Of a stretch of DNA of 34,034 bases, positions 26,803 through 32,789 are shown in pieces. Position numbers and translations under genes: made by a program. The stretch's first letter is position 1; every line of letters starts with the position of its first letter. The notes beneath the pieces are model-generated. The model did no database searches and was not told the DNA's origin. It worked only from the letters and a program-made list of their open reading frames with translations. The DNA lies in assembly GCA_021845925.1 (NCBI GenBank), contig JAJZUW010000002.1, positions 245,138 to 279,171 on the forward strand. The letters are read 5' to 3'. Origin of the DNA: Pseudomonadota bacterium (GTDB lineage: Bacteria > Pseudomonadota > Gammaproteobacteria > Burkholderiales > Sulfuriferulaceae).

Positions 26803-26830
26803 AGGACTGGCCGATCTGGCGGCCAGTCCT
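26803..26830. promoter_or_regulatory. Perfect 10-bp inverted repeat in exporter leader
   Basis: AGGACTGGCC and GGCCAGTCCT flank an 8-nt loop. It begins within a few bases of the predicted transcript start, so it may be an operator or a leader hairpin. Confidence 0.65.
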
Positions 26831-26841
26831 GTGTTTTGTTC

Positions 26842-26847
26842 AGTATA
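26842..26847 (-). promoter_or_regulatory. Candidate -10 for the exporter operon
   Basis: TATACT on the minus strand, about 125 bp before the outer-membrane factor start. The -35 region is poor, so an activator may be needed. Confidence 0.4.
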
Positions 26848-26917
26848 GCTGACATGATGGAAAAAAGGTGCTGACAGGAAGATGGGTTTGCACAATGGGT
26901 TCTTTGGCTGGCCGGCA

Positions 26918-26959
26918 CTGTCAGGCGAGCAGCTTTTCCGATCGTTCAGTGCAGAAGGT
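26918..26959 (+). pseudogene. HigA-type antitoxin fragment
   Basis: These 42 bases match the intact higA-like gene at 30863-30904 in 34 positions, in the same reading frame: LSGEQLFRSFSAEG here, LSREQLYRSFSAEG there. This stretch is the recognition helix and following turn of the HTH domain. Neither the N-terminus nor the C-terminal helix survives around it. It is a remnant of a second HigA-like antitoxin gene. Confidence 0.75.
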
Positions 26960-26987
26960 GTGTACGCGCGCTCATCAGCAAAGACTA

Positions 26988-27005
26988 GACTAAAAGAACT
27001 TAGTC
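26988..27005. promoter_or_regulatory. Candidate operator of the antitoxin/PIN-toxin module
   Basis: GACTAA-N6-TTAGTC, 16 bp before the antitoxin start codon and overlapping a -10-like TAGACT (26986-26991). Phd-type antitoxins usually repress through such dyads. Confidence 0.4.
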
Positions 27006-27021
27006 AAGTTTGGAGTGGGGT

Positions 27022-27267
27022 TTGCATAAGGTTAATATCCACGAAGCAAAGACACATCTTTCCAGGCTCGTTGAATAGGCGGCAAAGGGAGAGTCGTTCG
27101 TTATCGCCAAGGCCGGCAAACCAATGGTGAAGGTAACGGCACTGGACGTGCCAATCGCTGGACAGGTTCGCCGCCTGGGCTTTTTGGCCGGGGAAATTTC
27201 CGTCCCGGATGATTTCGACCGCATGGGGAGGGAGGAAATTGAACAGTTGTTTGGGGGCGATGCGTGA
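27022..27267 (+). pseudogene. Phd/YefM-type antitoxin interrupted by amber codon
   Basis: Frame translation gives MHKVNIHEAKTHLSRLVE, then TAG at 27076-27078, then AAKGESFVIAKAGKPMVKV to GREEIEQLFGGDA. Both parts match the Phd/VapB antitoxins that partner PIN toxins; relatives usually have Gln at the stop position, so CAG to TAG is the probable change. The start is TTG with GGAG upstream, possibly a degraded ATG. Everything after the stop is otherwise intact, so the mutation looks recent. The stop overlaps the toxin start (GTGA). Unless amber suppression occurs, only an 18-residue peptide is made. Confidence 0.85.
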
Positions 27268-27650
27268 AGTTGCTTCTGGATACGCACTTATTGCTCTGGG
27301 CGGCAGGACAACCCGATCAGTTGTCCGCCGCTACACATTTATTGCTTGATGATCCGCAAAACGAATTGCTGTTCAGTTCGGCCAGTCTTTGGGAAGTTGC
27401 AATCAAGCGTGGTCTCGGGCGCAGTGACTTCCGCGTGGATCCACGCCTTTTGCGTCGGGGATTCCTCGATAATGGATATGCCGAATTGCCTATCATCAGC
27501 GAACACGCCGTTTCCATTGACGTCCTTCCACCCATTCACAAAGACCCATTCGACCGGATACTTGTTGCTCAATCAATTGTCGAAGGCATTACACTCCTGA
27601 CCACCAATCCGCTAGTTGCACAGTATTCAGGTCCGATTCGGAAGGTTTAA
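27264..27650 (+). CDS. VapC-like PIN domain toxin
   Basis: A 128-residue PIN-domain protein; VapC toxins are Mg-dependent RNases that cut tRNA or rRNA. Acidic residues are in place at Asp6 (LLLDTHLLLW), Glu44 (SLWEVAIKRG) and Asp94/Asp97 (HKDPFDRILVAQ). The fourth site, usually Asp in TxDP-type motifs, is Asn115 (LLTTNPLV). It starts at GTG overlapping the antitoxin stop. Toxicity without the full antitoxin would be harmful, so either the toxin is weak or unexpressed, or an antitoxin is supplied elsewhere. Confidence 0.9.
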   Translation: MKLLLDTHLLLWAAGQPDQLSAATHLLLDDPQNELLFSSASLWEVAIKRGLGRSDFRVDPRLLRRGFLDNGYAELPIISEHAVSIDVLPPIHKDPFDRILVAQSIVEGITLLTTNPLVAQYSGPIRKV

Positions 27651-27783
27651 GGTAATCCACCCTGTAAAGCGCCGAAAACCTGCATCCCGATGCGTTCCAC
27701 ACGGGATTCCGAATGACTCTTGCTAATCCTTAACGATCATACAGCGTTGAGCAAAACGGACGACCACCCAACCCGCAAGCCTT

Positions 27784-27812
27784 TGAATGCAGGATGCAAA
27801 GAGGGTATTATT
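27784..27812 (+). promoter_or_regulatory. Candidate promoter of the ankyrin lipoprotein
   Basis: TTGAAT (27784-27789), 17 bp, then TATTAT (27807-27812), 33 bp before the ATG. The remainder of the gap from 27651 shows no gene. Confidence 0.55.
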
Positions 27813-27844
27813 CAGGTCAAACGCTGCACTATAGAGGGGGGATC

Positions 27845-29332
27845 ATGGCCTATCATAAGTTATCCAACTTATCCGGCGCTGTGGCATCGCTTGTACTGGC
27901 ATCGATGCTCTGTGGCTGTGCAACTGACAATACTGTTTTTTTACGGGCTGTAAATTCTGGCAATTTGAACGAAATCGATCGACTGCTAGCCAATGGTGCC
28001 AATGTCAATTCCCAAAACAAAGTTGGTTCTGCACCTCTTCATGCTGCCGCCTATAAAGGAAATACCGAGCTTGTTAAACTACTAATCGCCAAGGGGGCTG
28101 ACGTCAATATAAAGGATGACTCTGGCGGCACCCCCCTGCATGCAGCCGCTTATGGAGGAAGCAGCGAAGTTGCAGAGCTGCTGATCTCGAAGGGTGCAAA
28201 AATTGATGAGCCAAGCAATGATGGAACTACTCCGCTGCAGATCGCAGCCAAGTATGGTCATGCCGAGGTGGCCAGTCTACTGATTGACCATGGTGCCAAT
28301 ATTAATGCCAAGAACAAGAATGACGAAACCGTGCTGTTTCTTGCAGCCTTCAGTGGTCAAAAAGATATCGTCAATTTACTCATCGCAAAAGGGGCGTATG
28401 TCGATGTCAAAGCCAGAACCAAATACGGTGCCACGCTTCTTCATGCAGCTGCCTATGGAGGACTAACGGAATTTACTGATTGGTTGATTGGCAAGGAGGC
28501 TGACATTAATGCAAAAGGTGATGACGAAATTACCCCACTGTATTTTGCAGCCAAACAAGAGCACCCCAAGGTGGCCAGTCTGCTGATTGCCCATGGGGCA
28601 GATGTGAACGCCAGAACCAAGAGTGGCTTCACGCCGCTAAAGGTCGCTGCCGAAAATGGTAACCCGGCTGTAGCGAAGGTTCTCATTGATCATGGGGCAG
28701 ATGTCAATGCCAGGGATGCAGATGGCAACACTCCTCTTGCTTGGGATTTTAAATCACTTAAGTATGCTTATATGCTTACTTCATTATCTCCGGCGTCGCT
28801 TCAATTGAGGAAATCAAAGGCCTTGTCCGGGGAAAGACTGGAACACGAACTGGAAATGCTTCGCCGGGTGAAGGGGCAGTGGCACGATGTCGCAATGCTG
28901 CTAATCAATCACGGAGCGGATATTAATATCTTCTTTCCAGGATCGGACGATACTGACAGTCCGTTGTATGATGCAGCCACCGTGGGCGACCAAAGCTTGG
29001 CCGATGCGCTGATAGCCAAGGGGGCCAATATAAATGGTATCCACGGAGCCAACGAAACACCATTGCATGCGGCGATAGCTGAAGGGCATAAGGATCTTGC
29101 AGAAGATCTAATCAACAAAGGCGCTGATGTCAATGCCAAAAACAGGAGCAACAGAACTCCTTTACACTTCCTGGCATCTTTTTTAGATGACCGGGATCTG
29201 GCTGAGATGCTGATAACCAAAGGGGCCGATGTCAATGCCACGGACAAGGACGGCCGTACACCTTTGGCTTATGCGAAAAAAGCAGGGAATAACGCCGTAG
29301 TCGAGGTGCTTCGACAACATGGCGGGAAGTGA
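27845..29332 (+). CDS. Ankyrin-repeat lipoprotein
   Basis: A 495-residue protein with a lipoprotein signal (VLASMLCGC, lipidated Cys at about 27) followed by about twelve ankyrin repeats of the form LLINHGADVNAKDNxGxTPLHxAA. A non-repeat insertion with KSLKYAYMLTSLSPASLQLRKSK at about 300-340 splits the repeat array into two blocks. The N-terminal DNTVFLRAVNSGNLNEIDRLL is a degenerate capping repeat. Ankyrin repeats bind other proteins; the partner is unknown and probably periplasmic. GAGGGGG precedes the ATG. It is AT-richer than the core genes and faces the lipoprotein gene at 29351, with only 18 bp between their stops. Confidence 0.92.
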   Translation: MAYHKLSNLSGAVASLVLASMLCGCATDNTVFLRAVNSGNLNEIDRLLANGANVNSQNKVGSAPLHAAAYKGNTELVKLLIAKGADVNIKDDSGGTPLHAAAYGGSSEVAELLISKGAKIDEPSNDGTTPLQIAAKYGHAEVASLLIDHGANINAKNKNDETVLFLAAFSGQKDIVNLLIAKGAYVDVKARTKYGATLLHAAAYGGLTEFTDWLIGKEADINAKGDDEITPLYFAAKQEHPKVASLLIAHGADVNARTKSGFTPLKVAAENGNPAVAKVLIDHGADVNARDADGNTPLAWDFKSLKYAYMLTSLSPASLQLRKSKALSGERLEHELEMLRRVKGQWHDVAMLLINHGADINIFFPGSDDTDSPLYDAATVGDQSLADALIAKGANINGIHGANETPLHAAIAEGHKDLAEDLINKGADVNAKNRSNRTPLHFLASFLDDRDLAEMLITKGADVNATDKDGRTPLAYAKKAGNNAVVEVLRQHGGK

Positions 29333-29350
29333 CTTAACCTAATCGGGCGG

Positions 29351-29947
29351 TCATCTGCCATCCTGAGGATTCATTACAGAAAACTCGACGGTTTCGTTTT
29401 GCACAGCACGCACCATGGATTGATGGAGTTCCCAAATTTTTTGACTAGCGGGATCGCCCATGGATTTTTTCCATTCAGCATCCCACAGCTCCTTGTTCAG
29501 GGTAGACAATTTCAAGCTCTGCATCATTTCGTCTATCCGCTTATCGTTTGGTTTAAGCACTTCCAGCGCAACGTCAGAAACCCCCATAGGGGTCAGACGT
29601 GGAGATGCTAACACGTAGTAAGTCTTTCCAGACTGGACATCGGCCTTGATCGCCGCCGAATTAAAGGCAAACGCGAGAAATATATGTTCTCCGGGTGCCG
29701 CCTTATATTGGATACATTTATCCGCCTCAAGAAACCCGATGAACTCATCCTTGTCCCACACGCTGAACTGGATACCCCCTCCTACCAACCAAGTGATAGT
29801 GGATGGCCTCATGAAATTGATGATTGCATAATCCTGGCTGGGCTTGACAGCTTCAGCCGGCTTCATCATCGGGGATGAGCACCCCGATACCACTACTATG
29901 GCGAAAGCAAATGCTATTGGCTGTAATATGGAGATGCCGATTTTCAT
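29351..29947 (-). CDS. Lipoprotein, possible DUF2846-like
   Basis: A 198-residue lipoprotein: signal with AIVVVSGC-S, lipidated Cys at about 23. The mature part has YAIINFMRPS, FSVWDKDEFIGFLEADKC, YKAAPGEHIFLAF and VQSGKTYYVLASP, which resembles DUF2846-type beta domains of envelope lipoproteins; I am moderately sure of that. The C-terminal third is charged and helical. TGGAG precedes the ATG. It converges with the ankyrin lipoprotein and could be its partner, but that is only positional inference. Confidence 0.8.
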   Translation of the reverse strand: MKIGISILQPIAFAFAIVVVSGCSSPMMKPAEAVKPSQDYAIINFMRPSTITWLVGGGIQFSVWDKDEFIGFLEADKCIQYKAAPGEHIFLAFAFNSAAIKADVQSGKTYYVLASPRLTPMGVSDVALEVLKPNDKRIDEMMQSLKLSTLNKELWDAEWKKSMGDPASQKIWELHQSMVRAVQNETVEFSVMNPQDGR

Positions 29948-30171
29948 GTTTTCTCCAGGCAGAATGATGCAAGTATTTTGTCGGAAGGCTAATTTAAGCA
30001 GATTCGTGAATGACCCATTTTGGCTGATTGTTGCCGGTCACAACCGTCAGCTTTCTTACTGGATATTCTACACCTCGATTTTCCGCACCTGGCCGACTGC
30101 TAACCGTAAGGCATCCTTTTGCCCAAACTGACTCAAGTAGTAGAGGTGACATGACAGAGGGGCTCCCCCTG

Positions 30172-30214
30172 CCGGTGACCTGGACTCGAACCAGGGACCT
30201 GCGGATTAACAGGC
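30172..30214 (-). pseudogene. tRNA-Asn (GTT) 3' fragment
   Basis: The minus strand reads CTGTTAATCCGCAGGTCCC, then T-arm CCTGG-TTCGAGT-CCAGG. This is the anticodon loop (GTT), the 3' anticodon strand, the variable loop and the T-arm of a bacterial tRNA-Asn. Sequence before the anticodon loop does not pair as a tRNA, and the expected acceptor and CCA are not found afterwards. Tyrosine integrases often cross over at the anticodon loop, so it may be an old attachment site. Confidence 0.75.
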
Positions 30215-30252
30215 CATCAGGTTTGTGTTTCAAAATCATAAGGTTGCCAATA

Positions 30253-30333
30253 AAACCGTTCCCCAATTTCTGTAAATTTCCGTGTTTAACCTGTTGTTTC
30301 TGCATGTGTCTTTTTGAAATTGGGGAACAGTTT
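30253..30333. repeat. 18-bp inverted repeat with 45-bp spacer
   Basis: AAACCGTTCCCCAATTTC (30253-30270) and GAAATTGGGGAACAGTTT (30316-30333) are complementary except for one position; the inner 13 bp are perfect. The spacer is AT-rich. It lies 60 bp before the HigB toxin gene. Confidence 0.9.
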
Positions 30334-30392
30334 CAGGTGGTAAAGTTGACTTCGGATTGTCTTGTTGTGATTTATAGACTACACTATATCCA

Positions 30393-30689
30393 ATGATTGA
30401 GTTGAAGCAAACAGATACTTTCCGCAAGTGGTTCGTCAAACTCAAGGACGAGCGTGCCGCCACTGCCATTGCATCGAGGCTTGACCGGCTGGCGTTTGGT
30501 CATGCGGGTGATGCCGCACCGGTGGGGAGGGGCGTCAGTGAGCTTCGCATTCACTATGGCCCCGGTTATCGGGTATATTTCCAGCGACGCGGCGATTTGA
30601 TTATTGTCTTGCTGTGCGGTGGTGACAAGGCATCGCAGGATCGCGACATCAAAACCGCGCTGTGCCTGGCAGATGAATGGAGCGAATGA
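30393..30689 (+). CDS. higB: HigB/RelE-family toxin (addiction module killer protein)
   Basis: A 98-residue RelE/HigB-type mRNA interferase-like toxin of the phage Gp49-like subgroup. MIELKQTDTFRKWFVKLKD, GDAAPVGRGVSELRIHYGPGYR and the C-terminal half ILLCGGDKASQDRDIKTA are diagnostic. Such toxins cut mRNA on the ribosome and are held in check by the HTH antitoxin encoded just downstream (toxin first, as in other higBA pairs). TTGTTG-N17-TATATC ends just before the ATG, so that promoter would give a leaderless or nearly leaderless message. There is no clear ribosome-binding site. Confidence 0.93.
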   Translation: MIELKQTDTFRKWFVKLKDERAATAIASRLDRLAFGHAGDAAPVGRGVSELRIHYGPGYRVYFQRRGDLIIVLLCGGDKASQDRDIKTALCLADEWSE

Positions 30690-30691
30690 AC

Positions 30692-30985
30692 ATGACTGAA
30701 AAACTGACCACATTTGATCCGGCAGAAGCATTGAAATCTGATCAGGCCATTGCCGATTTTATGGCCGCTGCATTTGAATCCAATGATGCGGCCTACATAG
30801 CCCATGCCCTGGGAGTCGTGGCACGCGCCAAGGGCATGACGCAGATTGCCAGGCAGACAGGGCTGTCACGCGAACAACTTTACCGCTCATTCAGTGCAGA
30901 GGGCAACCCGACATTGCGGACAACACTGATTGTGATGAAGGCGCTCGGGATTGAGTTGTCGGCCAAGCAGGTTGCGGCGCATTGA
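30692..30985 (+). CDS. higA: HigA-family HTH antitoxin
   Basis: A 97-residue XRE-type HTH antitoxin. MTEKLTTFDPAEALKSDQAI is the usual beginning and ARAKGMTQIARQTGLSREQL the helix-turn-helix. It neutralises HigB and autoregulates the operon. Two starts are possible: ATG at 30686, overlapping the toxin stop, and ATG at 30692, which has GGAG (30679-30682) at better spacing. The IS3-family element begins 5 bp after its stop. Confidence 0.92.
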   Translation: MTEKLTTFDPAEALKSDQAIADFMAAAFESNDAAYIAHALGVVARAKGMTQIARQTGLSREQLYRSFSAEGNPTLRTTLIVMKALGIELSAKQVAAH

Positions 30986-31079
30986 AAGCTGAGAGCTGGC
31001 CCCGGAAATTTGAACAAGCGGCTAAGTGGAAAACCTGCTAATTTTGGTACCCGTGCAGGGTGTGGAAATGGAGCAGGAC

Positions 31080-31382
31080 ATGGCAAAGAGGACAAGGCGG
31101 ACGCATTCAGCGATATTCAAGGCGAAGGTGGCATTGGCGGCATTGGTAGGCGACCGGACACTGGCGGAATTGGCACAGCAATATGAGGTGCATCCGAATC
31201 AGATTACGGAATGGAAGCGCCAGTTAGCCGATGGTGCGGTGAATGTGTTTGACAAAAAAGGTGGCAGCGAACCGGCGGTTGATTTGAAGGTGCTGCATGC
31301 CAAGATCGGGCAGTTGACGCTGGAAAACGATTTTTTAGAAAGCGCGCTCACCAGGGTGGGATTGCTGAGCGCAAAAAAATGA
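31080..31382 (+). CDS. IS3-family transposase OrfA
   Basis: A 100-residue protein with a helix-turn-helix (LAELAQQYEVHPNQITEWKRQ) that binds the IS ends, and a leucine-rich tail for dimerisation (LKVLHAKIGQLTLENDFLESAL). GGAG precedes the ATG at 31080. The gene ends in a run of seven A (31373-31379), a slippery site for -1 frameshifting into OrfB, with the OrfA stop directly after it (ATGA overlap). Confidence 0.94.
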   Translation: MAKRTRRTHSAIFKAKVALAALVGDRTLAELAQQYEVHPNQITEWKRQLADGAVNVFDKKGGSEPAVDLKVLHAKIGQLTLENDFLESALTRVGLLSAKK

Positions 31383-32209
31383 TAGACCGAACCCACAAGC
31401 TGTCGATTTGCCGTCAGGCCCGGTTGGCAGGCATCAGCCGCGGCAGCGCTTATTATGCACCACGGCCTGTTAGTCAGCATGAATTGAACCTCATGCGCAA
31501 TCTGGATGAGTTGCACCTTGAACACCCGTTTATGGGCGCACGGATGTTGCGTGATCAACTGCACCGGCAAGGCATGGTGGTTGGTCGCAGACATGTGGGG
31601 ACGTTGATGAGGCGGATGGGAATTGAAGCACTGTATCGCAAACCCGGCACCAGCAAGAAGCATCCGGAACATGAGGTGTTTCCGTATCTGCTGCGCAACC
31701 TGAAAATTGACAGGCCCGGACAGGTTTATGCGCTGGATACGACATATATCCCGATGGCCAAAGGGTTTGTCTACCTGACTGCTGTGGTAGACTGGTTCAG
31801 CCGCAAGATCATGGCCGCCAAGGTGGCCATTACGCTGGAAGCCTGCCATGCGGTCGATGTGCTGCAGGAAGCATTCAGCCGCCATGGTGTACCGGAAATT
31901 GTAAACACCGACCAGGGCAGCCAGTTCACAGCAAAAGACTTTGTTGATGCAGTCAAAGATCGTAGCTGTCAATTCAGCATGGATGGTCGTGGGTCATGGC
32001 GGGACAATGTGTTTGTTGAACGGCTTTGGCGGTCGGTCAAATATGAACGGGTTTACCTGCACGCCTATGAATCGGTCAGCCAGGCGCGGGAATCCATCAT
32101 GGACTATGTGAACTGGTACAACAAAGCCAGGCCGCATTCCAGCCTGGGTAGAAAGACACCAGATGAGATCTACAACGTGACGCTGCCGACGGATACACTG
32201 GCAGTATAA
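31379..32209 (+). CDS. IS3-family transposase OrfB (DDE integrase)
   Basis: A 276-residue catalytic subunit. HTH_21-type ELNLMRNLDELHLEHPFMGARML is followed by an rve integrase core with DDE residues in YALDTTYIPM, VNTDQGSQF and DNVFVERLWRSVKYE, and the terminal YNKARPHSSLGRKTPDE. The Asp-Asp-(35)-Glu spacing appears normal. It is normally made as an OrfAB fusion through the A7 frameshift site; the ATG overlapping the OrfA stop could also allow separate translation. Confidence 0.95.
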   Translation: MIDRTHKLSICRQARLAGISRGSAYYAPRPVSQHELNLMRNLDELHLEHPFMGARMLRDQLHRQGMVVGRRHVGTLMRRMGIEALYRKPGTSKKHPEHEVFPYLLRNLKIDRPGQVYALDTTYIPMAKGFVYLTAVVDWFSRKIMAAKVAITLEACHAVDVLQEAFSRHGVPEIVNTDQGSQFTAKDFVDAVKDRSCQFSMDGRGSWRDNVFVERLWRSVKYERVYLHAYESVSQARESIMDYVNWYNKARPHSSLGRKTPDEIYNVTLPTDTLAV

Positions 32210-32390
32210 GTATGGCAGGCAATCCACTTAAAAATCGGATTCCGCTGTTCAAACAACCGGAGCCAGCTCTCTGTTTACTCGAAATTCTATTTTTGGCATC
32301 AGCATATTTTGGGGGAGATTACCCTGGATTTGGGATTCTGGAACAAAAATCCGTACAGCCCCCTTCATTGTTGTTTGCCGTATTAAGGTA

Positions 32391-32419
32391 TTGACGTGGG
32401 CATTGCATCAACATAAACT
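32391..32419 (+). promoter_or_regulatory. Candidate promoter before the Fic fragment
   Basis: TTGACG (32391-32396), 17 bp, then TAAACT (32414-32419). A perfect CGACATGTCG palindrome lies downstream near 32480. The remainder of 32272-32522 shows no gene. Confidence 0.5.
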
Positions 32420-32522
32420 CGAAATGTATCGATAAAATATGTATTTGCTGACACGAAATAGCGATATGTCGCCTCTATCGACATGTCGTGAACAAACGTC
32501 GATAATTCACGGTATCTTGAAC

Positions 32523-32663
32523 ATGAATGATTGTTCAAGGCGGGCTGATCAGCCCTATAACACGTTGCCGCTATTGCCGCCGGGAATCGATATCGAATCA
32601 AAGGTAGTGCTGTTTCAACTACAAGGCTGTCCGCGAAAGACAGAAGATGAAAACAAAAGGTAG
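32523..32663 (+). pseudogene. Fic-family protein, N-terminal fragment
   Basis: The frame gives 46 codons with DQPYNTLPLLPPGIDIESK-VVL, which closely resembles the start of Fic/DOC adenylyltransferase family proteins (Fic_N region, typically LPPLPP...LETKAVL). After VVL similarity ends and the frame stops at 32661-32663. The catalytic HPFxxGNG motif is nowhere downstream. It appears truncated by the insertion of the tRNA-like/HEPN segment or by deletion. Confidence 0.5.
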
Positions 32664-32689
32664 CGTCCCTTTTTCGTTAGCCAACATGA

Positions 32690-32787
32690 GCACCAGTCGT
32701 CCATTTGGAAAGACGTTCCCCTTCATAAAGGCCATTCGGCCTTCCTCAGAGGGAAAGACGCAAGTTCGAATCTTGCCTGGTGCACCA
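32690..32787 (+). tRNA. tRNA-like gene with hairpin-bearing anticodon arm
   Basis: A complete 98-nt cloverleaf frame. The acceptor is GCACCAG (32690-32696) with CTGGTGC (32777-32783), 7 perfect pairs, then discriminator A and encoded CCA. U8 is followed by a D-arm GTC/GAC with A14, G18G19 and A21. The T-arm is GCAAG-TTCGAAT-CTTGC. TTCCC (32716-32720) pairs with GGGAA (32751-32755) as the anticodon stem, but the loop is 30 nt rather than 7. It contains AAGGCC-ATTC-GGCCTT. Removing 23 nt between two TCA repeats leaves CTTCAGA, anticodon UCA, and an ordinary 75-nt tRNA. It may be a pseudo-tRNA, an intron-bearing tRNA or a tRNA mimic. Confidence 0.7.
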
Positions 32788-32789
32788 CG

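Larger units (their letters stand above)
29948..30392. other. Gap with tRNA fragment and inverted repeat, no gene
   Basis: About 445 bp without a convincing protein gene. It holds the tRNA-Asn 3' fragment and the 18-bp inverted repeat listed separately. The short ORFs that cross it have no recognisable features. Confidence 0.7.
30991..32271 (+). mobile_element. IS3-family insertion sequence
   Basis: About 1.28 kb. The left end GAGAGCTGGCCCCGG (30991-31005), continuing with TTTGAACA, is matched in inverted orientation by the right end at about 32246-32271: GAGAGCTGGCTCCGG and TTTGAACA on the minus strand. The imperfect inverted repeat is about 27 bp. The outermost bases are uncertain: TG-type IS3 termini would place the ends at 30997 and 32265. 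I see no target-site duplication. Both transposase frames look intact. Confidence 0.9.

Noticed and set aside
30165-30230. Complete tRNA-Asn gene
   Set aside because: No 5' half, no pairing acceptor and no CCA in the expected places.
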